This document shows positions 29,155 to 39,697 of a DNA stretch of 64,000 nt, piece after piece. Under the pieces are notes generated by a model that saw only the letters and a list, made by a program, of their open reading frames with translations, did not search any database and was not told the origin of the DNA. The stretch spans positions 413,708 to 477,707 of the forward strand of contig NZ_FQVW01000001.1 of the NCBI RefSeq assembly GCF_900129485.1, written 5' to 3'. Numbering within the stretch: the stretch's first letter is position 1; every line of letters starts with the position of its first letter. This DNA comes from Ornithinibacillus halophilus (GTDB taxonomy: Bacteria > Bacillota > Bacilli > Bacillales > Amphibacillaceae). The position numbers were made by a program, and so were the translations under genes.

Positions 29155-29191
29155 AAACACTGGAGACGAATTAAAGTCTCCAGTGTTTTCT
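29152..29191. terminator. bidirectional terminator yqhL/gcvPB
   Basis: AAAACACTGGAGAC pairs with GTCTCCAGTGTTTT around a short loop. It sits between the convergent stops of yqhL and gcvPB. Confidence 0.92.
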
Positions 29192-30649
29192 CTATTTCTG
29201 GTATCGTAGAATTGGTTTTCTAGCCGCTGTTGTCTCATCCATTCGCTTCACAATTGTGTTGTGAGGGGCTTCTTGAACTGTTTCAGGCTCTTCTTCTACT
29301 TCTCTTGCAATATCCAACATTGTATCGATAAAGCCATCTAATGTTTCTTTTGACTCTGTTTCAGTAGGTTCCACCATTAGCGCTTCTTCCACATTTAATG
29401 GGAAGTAGATTGTAGGTGGATGATAGCCGTAGTCTAAGAGACGTTTCGCTATATCTAATGTACGCACTCCAAGCTTCTTCTGCTTTCTACCCGAAAGGAC
29501 AAATTCATGTTTACAATGTTGATCAAATGGTAACTCATATGCTTTTTCTAACTTACGCATCATATAATTCGCATTTAAAACAGCATATTCACTTACCTTC
29601 GTTAGTCCTTCTGCACCCATTGTACGGATGTACGTATATGCTCGTAAATTAATTCCGAAGTTTCCATAATATGGTTTTACGCGTCCAATGGAATTAGGAC
29701 GATCATACTCAAATGTATATAGATCATCTTTCTTCACAAGAACTGGTTTTGGTAAATATGGTTCTAGTTCTTTAGAAACTCCAACTGGTCCAGAACCAGG
29801 TCCACCTCCACCATGAGGGCCAGTAAATGTTTTATGAAGATTCAAGTGTACTACATCAAATCCCATGTCACCTGGCCTTGCGTACCCCATGATTGCATTT
29901 AAGTTTGCCCCATCATAGTATAACTTTCCACCAGCTTCATGAACAATCTCAGCCATTTCCAAAATTTCTGTTTCAAATAATCCTAAAGTGTTTGGATTAG
30001 TCAACATTAATGCAGCTGTTTGGTTATCCACTACACGTTTTAAATCTTCTAAATCAACTAACCCTTTTTCATTTGATTTTACTGTTACTGCCTCAAATCC
30101 AGCAACAGTAGCAGAGGCTGGATTTGTTCCATGTGCAGAATCCGGAACGATTACTTTCGTACGGTTAAAATCACCATTTGCTTCATGGAACGCACGAATC
30201 ATCATTAATCCAGTCCATTCTCCATGAGCACCTGCAGCAGGTTGTAATGATACTTCATGCATGCCTGTAATTTCTGCTAATGATGTTTGTAGATCATATA
30301 ACATCTCTAAGGCACCTTGGACTGATTTTGGATCTTGGTATGGATGAATATGACTAAATCCAGGTAGACGAGCTACATCCTCATTTAATTTAGGGTTATA
30401 CTTCATCGTACAGGAACCAAGTGGATAAAAACCAGAATCTACACCATAGTTTCGATTAGAAAGCCCAGTATAATGACGAATAATATCTAATTCGCTTACC
30501 TCTGGTAAATCAGGTGCTGACTCGCGAATAAATGAATTATCAAACTCTGATTCTAAATCGATATCTGGTACATCCAATTCTGGTAAGCTATAACTTGTTC
30601 TTCCTTCTTTACTACGTTCGAAAATTAATGGAAAATCTTGATTAGCCAT
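29192..30649 (-). CDS. gcvPB: GcvPB, glycine dehydrogenase (decarboxylating) subunit 2
   Basis: PLP-binding half of the split P-protein of the glycine cleavage system. The PLP lysine is in [14 protein letters not shown]. The start ATG at 30649 overlaps the end of gcvPA by 8 nt; longer in-frame extensions lack a ribosome site. It is about 485 aa, the usual length, and has a low-complexity charged C terminus ([13 protein letters not shown]). Confidence 0.97.
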   Translation of the reverse strand: MANQDFPLIFERSKEGRTSYSLPELDVPDIDLESEFDNSFIRESAPDLPEVSELDIIRHYTGLSNRNYGVDSGFYPLGSCTMKYNPKLNEDVARLPGFSHIHPYQDPKSVQGALEMLYDLQTSLAEITGMHEVSLQPAAGAHGEWTGLMMIRAFHEANGDFNRTKVIVPDSAHGTNPASATVAGFEAVTVKSNEKGLVDLEDLKRVVDNQTAALMLTNPNTLGLFETEILEMAEIVHEAGGKLYYDGANLNAIMGYARPGDMGFDVVHLNLHKTFTGPHGGGGPGSGPVGVSKELEPYLPKPVLVKKDDLYTFEYDRPNSIGRVKPYYGNFGINLRAYTYIRTMGAEGLTKVSEYAVLNANYMMRKLEKAYELPFDQHCKHEFVLSGRKQKKLGVRTLDIAKRLLDYGYHPPTIYFPLNVEEALMVEPTETESKETLDGFIDTMLDIAREVEEEPETVQEAPHNTIVKRMDETTAARKPILRYQK

Positions 30650-31991
30650 GGATATCCCCCAATTCTTTAACAAAAGCATCAATATCTTCTTTTGTACGAT
30701 TCTCAGTAACTGCAACTAGCATATGGCCAGATAACTCAGGGTAAGCAAACCCTAAATCATATCCACCAATAATTCCTTTTTCTAATAATTTCTCATTGAT
30801 GTCATTTACGTTACCAGATACTTGAATGACAAATTCATTAAAGAAAGTACCTTTTGTAAGTACGTTGAATCCAGCCTCTTCTATTTTTTGCTTAGCATAA
30901 CGAGCTTTTTTCATATTAAGTACGGCCATCTTTTTCAAGCCGTGTTTCCCTATGGAACTCATAGCTACAGAACTGGCTAATGCATTTAGGGCTTGGTTTG
31001 AACAAATATTGGAAGTCGCTTTATCACGACGAATATGTTGTTCCCTCGCTTGTAAGGTTAATACAAATCCACGAACACCATTTTCGTCCGTTGTTTGACC
31101 AACTAACCTCCCAGGTACTTTACGCATTAATTTACTTGTTGTTGCAAAGTAACCACAGTGTGGTCCACCAAATTGTGCTGGGATACCAAATACTTGCGTA
31201 TCTCCTACGACAATATCTGCACCAAATTCTCCTGGTGGTGTTAAATATCCTAAAGCTAGAGGATTACTTGAAACGATAAACATGGTTTTCTTCTGATTTT
31301 TTATAAGTTCATTGATCTTATCTAAAGGTTCAATTTGTCCAAAGAAGTTAGGATATTGAACAACAACACTTGCTGTATCTTCGTCAATAAGTGACGCCAA
31401 CTCATCTAAATCTGTTTGCCCATCTTTCTGTCCAACTTCAATAATTTCGAGATTAGGTCCTTTTGCATACGTCTCAATTACTGCTCTTGATTCAGGGTGA
31501 ATCGTTTTCGATACAAGAACTTTCTTTTTTCTCGTTTGTGAAGCACTTAAATTTACAGCTTCCGCCAGTGCTGTTCCACCATCGTACATGGAAGAGTTCG
31601 CAATCGGCATTCCTGTTAATTCAGAAATCATTGTTTGGAATTCGAAAATTGCTTGTAATTCCCCTTGTGAGATTTCAGGCTGATATGGTGTATAGGCTGT
31701 ATAGAATTCTGAACGAGAGATTATATGATCGACAACAGAAGGTATAAAGTGATCATAGACTCCAGCACCTAGAAATGAACGATATTCAGTTAAATTTGCA
31801 TTTTTATTAGATAGAGCAGTTAATTCCTTCTTTAGTTCCAACTCATTGGCAGGTTTCTTAAGGTTTAATTCCCCTTGGAAACGAACCTGACTTGGTATAT
31901 CAGAGAATAATTCCTCTGTTGATTGAACACCTATCGTATTTAACATTTCTTCTTTATCTTGATTCGTCATTGGTAAATATCGAAATTCCAT
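30642..31991 (-). CDS. gcvPA: GcvPA, glycine dehydrogenase (decarboxylating) subunit 1
   Basis: N-terminal half of the P-protein, which pairs with GcvPB to decarboxylate glycine and load aminomethyl on GcvH. The start [17 protein letters not shown] and the region [15 protein letters not shown] are characteristic. The length is 449 aa. It lies 17 nt after gcvT and overlaps gcvPB. Confidence 0.97.
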   Translation of the reverse strand: MEFRYLPMTNQDKEEMLNTIGVQSTEELFSDIPSQVRFQGELNLKKPANELELKKELTALSNKNANLTEYRSFLGAGVYDHFIPSVVDHIISRSEFYTAYTPYQPEISQGELQAIFEFQTMISELTGMPIANSSMYDGGTALAEAVNLSASQTRKKKVLVSKTIHPESRAVIETYAKGPNLEIIEVGQKDGQTDLDELASLIDEDTASVVVQYPNFFGQIEPLDKINELIKNQKKTMFIVSSNPLALGYLTPPGEFGADIVVGDTQVFGIPAQFGGPHCGYFATTSKLMRKVPGRLVGQTTDENGVRGFVLTLQAREQHIRRDKATSNICSNQALNALASSVAMSSIGKHGLKKMAVLNMKKARYAKQKIEEAGFNVLTKGTFFNEFVIQVSGNVNDINEKLLEKGIIGGYDLGFAYPELSGHMLVAVTENRTKEDIDAFVKELGDIHG

Positions 31992-32008
31992 TATGATACC
32001 CTCCCTTA

Positions 32009-33121
32009 TTAATTACGCTTTAGAAATGGCTTCTCTATAATTACTGCTTTTAATTTACGTTTACGAACTTGGATGACTAATTCTGTGCCTACTTCTGTAT
32101 GGGCTGAATCAATCAAAGCTAGGCCAATATTTTTTCCTAGTGTCGGTGATTGCGTACCTGATGTTACAAACCCAATTGACTGATCTTCATATAGAACCTC
32201 ATATCCAGTTCTTGGAATTCCTTTATCGATCATTTCAATTCCAACCAGTTTACGAGAAGGTCCATTTTCTTTCTGAGCTTTTAAAGGTTCTTTTCCTATG
32301 AAGTCATTCTCTTTATTGGTTTTCACAGCAAACCCTAGACCAGCTTCAATTGGAGAAATATCCTTCGACAACTCCTGACCATAAAGTGGTAAATTGGCTT
32401 CAAAACGCAACGTATCTCTAGCACCTAAGCCGATTGGCTCTAATCCATATTCTTTTCCTGCTTCTAATAATAGAATCCAAAGTTGTCTTCCATAGTCCTT
32501 ATCAATATAGATTTCAAATCCATCTTCACCTGTATAACCAGTTCGTGATACGATTGCTCCTTGATCGATACCAGAAAAGTGTACAGGATTTTCAAAACGG
32601 AAAAATTTGATTTCTTCTACATTTGTATTGGTAACGGTTTGTAAGATTTGCTCAGCCTTTGGACCTTGGAGTGCTAGCTGAACGTAATCGCTAGATACAT
32701 TGGTAAGTGTTAGTTCCTCACTGTCGTATGTATTATGGCTTACTAACCAATCAAAATCTTTTTCCGTATTAGCTGCATTAACAACTAGTAAATAATCATT
32801 CTCATCTAACATATAGATGATTAGGTCATCTACTGTACCTCCATTTTCGTAGCACATAAATGTATACTGAGCTCTCTTTGGAGTTAATTTTGAAACATCG
32901 TTAGTCATCATCTTTTGCAAGAATTCTAGGCTTTTTGTTCCTTTAACAACGATTTCTCCCATATGAGAAACATCGAATAACCCTGCTTTTGTTCTAGTTA
33001 CTTCATGCTCATGTTTAATTCCCGAAAATTGAACTGGTAAATCCCATCCTCCGAAATCAATCGTTTTTGCACCATGTTTTTCATATTCAGGAAATAATGG
33101 TGTTCTTTTTAATTCACCCAA
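32009..33121 (-). CDS. gcvT: GcvT, aminomethyltransferase
   Basis: T-protein of glycine cleavage; it transfers the methylene group to tetrahydrofolate and releases ammonia. Conserved features are [26 protein letters not shown] N-terminal residues, [10 protein letters not shown] and [13 protein letters not shown]. The TTG at 33121, preceded by AAGGAGAG, gives 370 aa; an ATG at 33151 is possible but sits close to the riboswitch. gcvT, gcvPA and gcvPB form one operon. Confidence 0.96.
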   Translation of the reverse strand: MGELKRTPLFPEYEKHGAKTIDFGGWDLPVQFSGIKHEHEVTRTKAGLFDVSHMGEIVVKGTKSLEFLQKMMTNDVSKLTPKRAQYTFMCYENGGTVDDLIIYMLDENDYLLVVNAANTEKDFDWLVSHNTYDSEELTLTNVSSDYVQLALQGPKAEQILQTVTNTNVEEIKFFRFENPVHFSGIDQGAIVSRTGYTGEDGFEIYIDKDYGRQLWILLLEAGKEYGLEPIGLGARDTLRFEANLPLYGQELSKDISPIEAGLGFAVKTNKENDFIGKEPLKAQKENGPSRKLVGIEMIDKGIPRTGYEVLYEDQSIGFVTSGTQSPTLGKNIGLALIDSAHTEVGTELVIQVRKRKLKAVIIEKPFLKRN

Positions 33122-33189
33122 ACTGATCAACTCTCCTTCGATTTTTTTCATAAAAATAGAGACTTCCCTAAAAATAACGGCCAACACCT

Positions 33190-33418
33190 GTTATTCTTAG
33201 AAAAGTCTCTGTCCTGTTACCAGAAAGTTGCACAACTCAACAAGAATAGTAGAGTATGCTTGCTTCGTAGGTGGTTTACATAAATTAATCTTATCGTATG
33301 TAAACACTCTCCAGAGTTGCGTCCTACAAGAGTCTTTTTGCCTGAGAGATTCGCAATCCCGCTTGCTCCTTCGGCGTTATAAATTCCTTATATAGGAATT
33401 TATAAACTCTCCCCTTGT
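33190..33418 (-). promoter_or_regulatory. tandem glycine riboswitch of gcvT-PA-PB
   Basis: The first aptamer shows GGGGAGAG, then CGCCGAAGGAGCAAGC, CTCTCAGGCAAAAAGAC and GGACGCAACTCTGGAGAG. A second aptamer follows with ACCACCTACGAAGCAAGC, CTTTCTGGTAACAGGACAGAGAC. These are the conserved cores of the glycine riboswitch class; two cooperative aptamers before gcvT are the standard arrangement in Bacillaceae. Glycine binding turns the operon on. The coordinates are approximate. Confidence 0.95.
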
Positions 33419-33642
33419 AATCATTCGCTAATGAAATCTCAATATTTGGTTATACTAACTTTGTGTATCAACAAATTCTATGTAATAAATCGTTTTCATT
33501 ATAACACATAATTGGAAAGTTGTACCCTTTCTTCTTTATTTTTATCATTATTAGTGGCTAAACAATACAGTGAGCAATTTCTAGCAAATTTTATGCAGAT
33601 TCCGATAAACAGATATAGCCTAGTTATGAAAGGGAGTATGGA

Positions 33643-35304
33643 ATGAATAATATAGATATTATATCTGATTCTGAATTTATATCAGATTTAGAGAATGTTG
33701 TAGATAATGATGGTCCTTTTTCTTCATGGGAACTATTTAATATGTCCTACCAGGTTGAAAAAGCAACTATATCAGAAAAATTTGATGGACTTAAAGCATT
33801 AGACTTTTTACCACAGATCGAATTCCTACCACACCAAGTAGATACAGCAAAACAAGCTATTGAGCAGATGAATGGTAGAGCAATTTTGGCAGATGAGGTG
33901 GGGCTTGGTAAAACAATTGAGGCGGGTTTAATTTTAAAAGAATATATGATTCGGGGTTTAGTGAAAAAAGCGTTAATTCTAGTACCAGCATCCCTAGTCA
34001 ATCAGTGGGTGAATGAACTGAATCAAAAATTCTATATCCCTGCAATTGCCCATCGGAAAAATTATAGTTGGGAGCAATATGATATTGTAGTTACTTCAAT
34101 CGATACCGCAAAACGTTCGCCACATCGGGAGGCAATACTAGATATCGATTATGACTTTGTTTTAATAGATGAAGCCCATAAGCTGAAAAATCATAAAACG
34201 AAAAACTATGAATTTGTTAGAGGGTTGAAGAAGAAATATTGTCTGCTATTGACGGCAACCCCCGTACAAAACAGATTGATTGAGATATTTAATCTTGTTT
34301 CTATTTTAAAGCCTGGTCACTTAGGAAACTATGAATCCTTTTTAGAGAAATATGGGAAAGATAGAAAGAAAATAAAACAAGATGCCTTCTTAAAACAACT
34401 TGTACAAAAAGTGATGGTTCGCAACACACGTAAAGAAACTAGTTTAAGTAATACAAAACGAAAAATTGAGTCTGTATGGATTGATTTTTCAGACGAAGAA
34501 ATGAATGTTTATCAGGAACTAGATCGACTTGTAGATGGATTTGCTTCTTTTTCTAAGATTACATTACTTCGTGAAATGTGTTCCTCTAGAGAAGCATGTT
34601 TTCTGTCCCTACAAAAAATGATTAATAATGAACCAAATAAGCTGGACAGATTACAACCAATTATTCAAAAAATAGAGCAGTTACCACATCACGCGAAAGC
34701 ACAGAGAGTGGTTGATTTGATAAAAGAAATTGGCGATGAAAAGATTGTCATCTTCACTGAATACCGAGCATCCCAACTATATTTACAATGGTATTTGCAA
34801 CAACACGGTATATCTTCTGTTCCATTTAGAGGTGGTTTTAAGCGCGGCAAAAAAGATTGGATGCAGCAACTATTTAAAAATCATGCACAAGTATTAATTG
34901 CTACCGAAGCCGGTGGAGAAGGTATCAACTTACAATTTTGTAATTATATGATTAACTATGACCTCCCTTGGAATCCAATGCGATTAGAACAACGGATAGG
35001 AAGGATTCACCGTTATGGTCAGGAAAAAGATGTTAACATCTACAATCTTGCTATTAGAGGTACTTTAGAAGAACATATTATGAAATTGCTCTATGAAAAA
35101 ATCGCTTTATTTGAACAAGTTGTTGGCCACTTAGATGATATTTTGGCTGAGCTAAACATTAATAATTTTGAAGATGAAGTACAATCGATCATGAATAATT
35201 CTTCTTCAACAGGTGAAGTAAAAATAAAGCTTGATAACTTATCAGCTGTAATCCATGATGTTCACAATAAAGCTGATCAAGGAGCACAACAATATGGGAA
35301 TTAA
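33643..35304 (+). CDS. yqhH: SNF2-family helicase-like protein YqhH
   Basis: DEAD/SNF2-type ATPase of 553 aa. The Walker A motif is LADEVGLGKTIEAG, the Walker B is LIDEAHKLKN, motif III is LLTATPVQN, and the C-terminal helicase half has motif VI as EQRIGRIHRYGQ. Its role in Bacillus is unknown; similar proteins act on DNA-protein complexes or on stalled RNA polymerase. AAAGGGAG precedes the ATG. yqhG overlaps its 3' end, so the two are an operon. Confidence 0.93.
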   Translation: MNNIDIISDSEFISDLENVVDNDGPFSSWELFNMSYQVEKATISEKFDGLKALDFLPQIEFLPHQVDTAKQAIEQMNGRAILADEVGLGKTIEAGLILKEYMIRGLVKKALILVPASLVNQWVNELNQKFYIPAIAHRKNYSWEQYDIVVTSIDTAKRSPHREAILDIDYDFVLIDEAHKLKNHKTKNYEFVRGLKKKYCLLLTATPVQNRLIEIFNLVSILKPGHLGNYESFLEKYGKDRKKIKQDAFLKQLVQKVMVRNTRKETSLSNTKRKIESVWIDFSDEEMNVYQELDRLVDGFASFSKITLLREMCSSREACFLSLQKMINNEPNKLDRLQPIIQKIEQLPHHAKAQRVVDLIKEIGDEKIVIFTEYRASQLYLQWYLQQHGISSVPFRGGFKRGKKDWMQQLFKNHAQVLIATEAGGEGINLQFCNYMINYDLPWNPMRLEQRIGRIHRYGQEKDVNIYNLAIRGTLEEHIMKLLYEKIALFEQVVGHLDDILAELNINNFEDEVQSIMNNSSSTGEVKIKLDNLSAVIHDVHNKADQGAQQYGN

Positions 35305-36070
35305 AAACTTGGATCAATTTTTATACGATTATTTCAATGCACACCAATGTGAAGTAGTAGACCAAATAGATGGAAGGCTGACCGTGCAATTAAATGAAAA
35401 AATGGATCGTGCTTTAATGAATCGCCCATTTTACTGGCATTATATTAAAAAAATGGGCCAACCAGGAGATCCAATGAAGCTTACTCTTATCACCGACCAT
35501 GAAGATGCGGAATCTCAAGGAGAAAAGATTCATTTTGGCAGTCCAAGATTGCAACAAATTTGGAATCATCTCAGGGATAATGAACGTTTCACAAGACTTT
35601 TTCAAGTAATTCATACCACAACAAATACTGCGTTACACCCTTGGCTAGTTGTAAATGTAAAGCTCAGCTATATCGGAAAGCATAAGAAGGATGAATTGTT
35701 TTCAATTGGTTTAAATTTAGTAAATGGTATCATGAAAACGGAAATGATGGAACAGTTAGAGAAACATGAATTTCAACTAAAGGTTTCTGATTATTGCTAT
35801 ACCATTTCGCCAATTATAAAATTGTCTAGTGGCTTTAAACGTATCGAAGCAGTTTTAGAGGATTATATTAAAAACCAAGAGCATCAATGGGCAGATCAAT
35901 CATTGAAAGAATTAGATAATGAAATGAAACTACTCAATCACTTCTACGAGACAAATACGGAGGAAGAAAAAGAGCAAATGGAGAAAGAATTGCAAGAAAT
36001 AAAGGAAAGATATACTCCAAAAGTCCATATATCCATCATAAATGGTGGTTTATTTTATCTTATGCAGTAA
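35294..36070 (+). CDS. yqhG: YqhG, conserved protein of unknown function
   Basis: 258 aa from the ATG at 35294, which follows AAGGAG by 9 nt and overlaps yqhH by 11 nt. There is no signal or TM. It has a glutamine/glutamate-rich helical stretch near the C terminus (NTEEEKEQMEKELQEIKE). It always follows yqhH in Bacillaceae, so the two proteins probably act together. Confidence 0.9.
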   Translation: MGIKNLDQFLYDYFNAHQCEVVDQIDGRLTVQLNEKMDRALMNRPFYWHYIKKMGQPGDPMKLTLITDHEDAESQGEKIHFGSPRLQQIWNHLRDNERFTRLFQVIHTTTNTALHPWLVVNVKLSYIGKHKKDELFSIGLNLVNGIMKTEMMEQLEKHEFQLKVSDYCYTISPIIKLSSGFKRIEAVLEDYIKNQEHQWADQSLKELDNEMKLLNHFYETNTEEEKEQMEKELQEIKERYTPKVHISIINGGLFYLMQ

Positions 36071-36078
36071 AATTAAAA

Positions 36079-36120
36079 GATAGCAGGTCGTAAACGAAAC
36101 CTGCTATCATGCTTTTTTTC
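36079..36120. terminator. bidirectional terminator yqhG/yqzE
   Basis: GATAGCAGGT pairs with ACCTGCTATC over a 10-nt loop, with a T run on the plus side after nine bases and T-rich sequence on the minus side. It overlaps the yqzE stop. Confidence 0.7.
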
Positions 36121-36292
36121 GATAATATTTCACAGCTAAAGGAAGAACTCCAAACCACTTATTGCCATATCCCTGTTTGGTGTTCCTTTGCTCTTTTCGA
36201 TCCATCCGTAATTTTTTTCTTTCTTCTTTTGGTAAGTCCACATAAGACACAAATTGTTCTGTTACATACCTAATATAATCATTACTAGAGAT
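36107..36292 (-). CDS. yqzE: YqzE family protein with an apparent ATC start
   Basis: 61-codon frame downstream of aroK whose product, SSNDYIRYVTEQFVSYVDLP and on to GVLPLAVKYYRKKA, has the YqzE character: charged middle, basic end. No in-frame ATG, GTG or TTG exists back to the preceding stop. GAGGTGAT, a strong Shine-Dalgarno, sits 7 nt before ATC (36292-36290), placing the start there. This is either a true rare start codon or an ATG lost by mutation. In B. subtilis yqzE belongs to the comG operon end. Confidence 0.7.
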   Translation of the reverse strand: MSSNDYIRYVTEQFVSYVDLPKEERKKLRMDRKEQRNTKQGYGNKWFGVLPLAVKYYRKKA

Positions 36293-36346
36293 ACTATCAC
36301 CTCTTCTCCCGTTCTTAACTATATTTGTTGCCGTAATTATAGAAAC

Positions 36347-36838
36347 TTATTCATTTATTCTTTGAACAATTTCCTGAGCAATTTGATAACTTGTCTTCTC
36401 ATCAGTACTTATCGTCTTATCGGCATATTTTTCATATAAGTGACATCGTTTCTGATATAATTGCTCTCTTTGACTTATTGAGGTTTGCCATAACGGACGA
36501 CTGTTATCATTTTGCAGACGCTGGGAAATTTCTTTTAAAGAAGTTTTTAAATAAATTATAATACCTTTTTGCTTCATCATTTCGATATTATCTTCTTTTT
36601 CAACAATCCCACCACCTGTAGCAATGATAGCTTTGCTCAATTCTTGAATTGCCTGTAATTCCAATAATCGGAAGGCCTCTTCCCCACTCAATTGAAATAT
36701 ATTCGGGATGGAATCTCCTGTTATTTCTTCAATCCACTGGTCCGTATCAACAAATGGAAGTTGAAGCAATTCGTGTAATGCTTTCCCAACAGTAGTTTTT
36801 CCGCTTCCCATAAACCCTATTAAATAAATTGTTTTCAT
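36347..36838 (-). CDS. aroK: AroK, shikimate kinase
   Basis: Phosphorylates shikimate at the 3-hydroxyl. The P-loop is GFMGSGKTTVGKAL (residues 8-21), the substrate Asp is in FVDTDQWIEE and the GGG substrate loop is IATGGGIVEKE. The length is 163 aa. It is divergent from the comG operon. Together with aroQ it covers two steps of the pathway within the window. Confidence 0.95.
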   Translation of the reverse strand: MKTIYLIGFMGSGKTTVGKALHELLQLPFVDTDQWIEEITGDSIPNIFQLSGEEAFRLLELQAIQELSKAIIATGGGIVEKEDNIEMMKQKGIIIYLKTSLKEISQRLQNDNSRPLWQTSISQREQLYQKRCHLYEKYADKTISTDEKTSYQIAQEIVQRINE

Positions 36839-36930
36839 TTTACTTCACCTTTTTAAAAATTTTTAAGAAAAAAGAAGGATTTTAGCAAATCACGTCGAAT
36901 GATATGTATTACTAAGGAGGTAATGTCCCA

Positions 36931-37947
36931 TTGAATGATACTGAATTACTCTCATTACGTATTTTAAACACTGCTATAAAGAAAAACGCTTCAGATATCC
37001 ACTTCTATCCTTTCCCCGATAAAACAAAAATTTACTTTCGAATCCTCGGTAAAAGAATTTACATGGAATCCATTGATACAAAAAACTATAATTTGTTATT
37101 AACTTACTATAAGTTTACATCAGGAATGGATATAGGTGAAACAAGAAAACCACAGGACGGCATCGTCACTCATCAGGATCCACCAAAAACGTATTCGCTT
37201 CGTTTATCAACACTACCTATCAGCCAGCTAGAGAGTCTAGCCATACGAATACTTCCCCAAGAAAAAAACTTACCGATTGATCAACTGTTTCTCTTTTCCC
37301 ATCAATTAACCACTCTAAAAAAATGGATAAAGAATCAATCAGGGATCATTTTACTTACTGGTCCTACCGGCAGTGGAAAAACAACAACGCTCTATGCCCT
37401 ATTAGATACGATTCGGAAGGAAAGCTCCTATCAGACCATCACACTTGAAGACCCCGTAGAAAAAAGAATTCAAGACGTTTTACAAGTACAAGTAAATGAA
37501 AAAGCAGGAATAACGTATCAAACCGGGCTAAAAGCAGCACTTCGACATGACCCTGATGTAATTATGGTAGGTGAAATTAGGGATAAGTTCACTGCGCAAT
37601 TTGCTTTTGATGCATCATTAACAGGCCATTTAGTGTTAAGCACCCTACATGCAAAAAATACGAAGGGAACCATTCATCGTCTTTTAGAAATGGGAATTTC
37701 ACAACCGGATTTGAAACAATCCCTAATTGGAGTTGCTTCAATTGAACTTTTACCAATCCAACTAAATAACCAGATTATTCGTAGAGCAGCAATTCTAGAA
37801 ATGATGGATTCAAAGTGTATGGAGAATCTGTTAAAAGGAGAAACCGATTTTCATTATAATACATTTCAACACTTAAGAAGGAAGGCATATGCATATGGCT
37901 ATATTACAAAAGATACCTATACCCAATTACTTCAATCAACCAAGTAG
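36931..37947 (+). CDS. comGA: ComGA, competence pilus assembly ATPase
   Basis: Type II/IV secretion traffic ATPase that drives assembly of the competence pseudopilus. The Walker A motif is LLTGPTGSGKTTTLYA, the Asp box LRHDPDVIMVGEIRD and the His box GHLVLSTLHAKNT. It starts with TTG behind AAGGAGG. The upstream 90 bp contain A-tract/T-tract runs that could be a ComK box, but the match is loose. It is the first gene of comGA-GG. Confidence 0.95.
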   Translation: MNDTELLSLRILNTAIKKNASDIHFYPFPDKTKIYFRILGKRIYMESIDTKNYNLLLTYYKFTSGMDIGETRKPQDGIVTHQDPPKTYSLRLSTLPISQLESLAIRILPQEKNLPIDQLFLFSHQLTTLKKWIKNQSGIILLTGPTGSGKTTTLYALLDTIRKESSYQTITLEDPVEKRIQDVLQVQVNEKAGITYQTGLKAALRHDPDVIMVGEIRDKFTAQFAFDASLTGHLVLSTLHAKNTKGTIHRLLEMGISQPDLKQSLIGVASIELLPIQLNNQIIRRAAILEMMDSKCMENLLKGETDFHYNTFQHLRRKAYAYGYITKDTYTQLLQSTK

Positions 37948-38944
37948 TGACATTCAGCTAAAATTTTTGAATCGTCTTTCCAGATCATTAAACAACGGAT
38001 ATTCTTTGATAGATGCTTTAGAAACAATCAAATGGGACATCACTTTGCTTCCAATAGTGAATCCTATTTTGACTCATTTAAAAAATGGAAAATCACTTGA
38101 TCAAGCAATGGAATTGGCAAGATTTCATCCTTCTATTACATCTTACTTATATTTTGTAAGAGTTAATGGAGATTTAGACAAATCCATTAAAAGATGTGCA
38201 GAATTATTCGAAAACCGACTTCATTATCAAAAAAAATTTAAGCAAGTGATTCGCTACCCATTCATTCTATTCATTATATTCTCTATTCTTTTATTCTTCA
38301 TTAGTAAATCTGTCCTTCCCTCATTCTCACTGCTATTTACAACAGAAGACAATCAATCTACAATGCAAACAGCAATGACCATCATTGATATTTTAGGTTC
38401 CACATTAATTTTTATTATTCTAGCAATCCCTATCATTGGGATTAGTTGGTATTTTATAAAACGTAAACTATCAGTACCATTCCAAATTAAAATTGTGCAA
38501 AAAGTTCCTCTTTATAGAAAATATGTATTACTGAATACCTCTTACCTTTTTGCAACCCATTTAAAGTCTTTATTAAAAACCGGGATGTCATTAAATGAAA
38601 TTTTAACCTTACTTTCTTATCAAAGTAAATTACCTATTATTGCGTACTATTCAAAAACAATGGCCACAGGGTTATCAAAGGGGGTGAGCATCTCTACTTT
38701 ATTGACGGAATTTTCATTGTTAGAGAAAAATCTAGCCGATATTTTTCAAAGAAATAGTAATGCAGAGGCACTAGAAAAAGATTTAAGCATCTATGCATCC
38801 TACTTAACCGAAGAACTAAACCAAAAAATAGTAAAAACCATTACATTATTACAACCAATATTTTTAATAATTATAGGTCTATTTATCGTAGTGATATATT
38901 TAACCGTTATGTGGCCAATGTTTGAATTAATTCAAACCAATTAA
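37895..38944 (+). CDS. comGB: ComGB, inner-membrane platform protein
   Basis: GspF/PilC-type protein with two cytoplasmic helical repeats and three TM segments (about residues 125-148, 165-190 and the last 25 residues). It overlaps comGA by about 50 nt. It anchors the pseudopilus assembly machine. The length is about 349 aa. Confidence 0.93.
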   Translation: MAILQKIPIPNYFNQPSSDIQLKFLNRLSRSLNNGYSLIDALETIKWDITLLPIVNPILTHLKNGKSLDQAMELARFHPSITSYLYFVRVNGDLDKSIKRCAELFENRLHYQKKFKQVIRYPFILFIIFSILLFFISKSVLPSFSLLFTTEDNQSTMQTAMTIIDILGSTLIFIILAIPIIGISWYFIKRKLSVPFQIKIVQKVPLYRKYVLLNTSYLFATHLKSLLKTGMSLNEILTLLSYQSKLPIIAYYSKTMATGLSKGVSISTLLTEFSLLEKNLADIFQRNSNAEALEKDLSIYASYLTEELNQKIVKTITLLQPIFLIIIGLFIVVIYLTVMWPMFELIQTN

Positions 38945-38959
38945 AAAGGAGAATTTAAC

Positions 38960-39274
38960 ATGTTTAAAAATAACAAAGGCTTTACTCTAATTGAGATGTT
39001 GCTCGTATTAATGATTATTTCTGTGTTAATGATCTTAATTATTCCCAACTTAGGAGAGAAAGGTAAAAAAGTAGCAGAAGATGGTTGTGACGCTCTAGTA
39101 TCTCTCGTACAAGCACAGTCTGATACCTATTTATTGGAAAATGGAAGCCACGCTAAAGACCTCGATTCATTAGTTTCAGCAGAATATATTACTTCTGATC
39201 AAACGAAATGTAAAAATGGGACGGAGTTAATTTATAATAATGGAAAGGTAACCACTCCAAATAGTGATGATTAA
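38960..39274 (+). CDS. comGC: ComGC, major competence pseudopilin
   Basis: 104 aa prepilin with the ComC cleavage and methylation motif KGFTLIE (residues 6-12) followed by the hydrophobic helix. Two cysteines (DGCDALV and DQTKCKNG) match the disulfide of ComGC. AAAAGGAG precedes the ATG. Confidence 0.95.
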   Translation: MFKNNKGFTLIEMLLVLMIISVLMILIIPNLGEKGKKVAEDGCDALVSLVQAQSDTYLLENGSHAKDLDSLVSAEYITSDQTKCKNGTELIYNNGKVTTPNSDD

Positions 39275-39697
39275 ACTTAAACCAAATGGGTTTACGTTAC
39301 TAGAAATGTTAATTGTATTAGCGATTTGGTCAACTATTATACTTCTTACTGTCCCACCAATGATTTCTTCTATTGAAAACCACAAAGAAAAACAATTCTT
39401 AAGGACGTTTCAACATGATGTACTACTAACTCAGAGTAATGCATTAGATGGTAGTAACTATAGTAGAATAAATTTGGTAATGACCATTACACTGTAGCAG
39501 TGGGGTTTTCAGGAAAATCTATCAGTCGTGAATTACCAAAGAATTGGAGAATAACTGATGTAACGATTGATAATATCTCTTTTAATCAATATGGCACCGT
39601 AGTTTACTCAGGGTCCGTACTAATACAGTCACCGAAAAATTACTATCGCATTATTTTTCCACCTGGAAAAGGAAGAGGTTATGTTGAAAAAATATAA
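39264..39697 (+). CDS. comGD: ComGD minor pseudopilin, broken by a -1 frame change
   Basis: The prepilin motif NGFTLLE is intact in the first frame (39264-39497). The rest (GNDHYTVAVGFSG onward) continues in the -1 frame to 39697. Together they give about 143 aa, the family length. The switch point is A-AAT-TTG (39470-39476), a canonical -1 slippery heptamer in the right phase. A small stem, GTAAT with ATTAC, follows immediately. Either a one-base deletion in a T run or real -1 frameshifting explains it. The first frame alone would give a 77-aa truncated protein. Confidence 0.85.
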
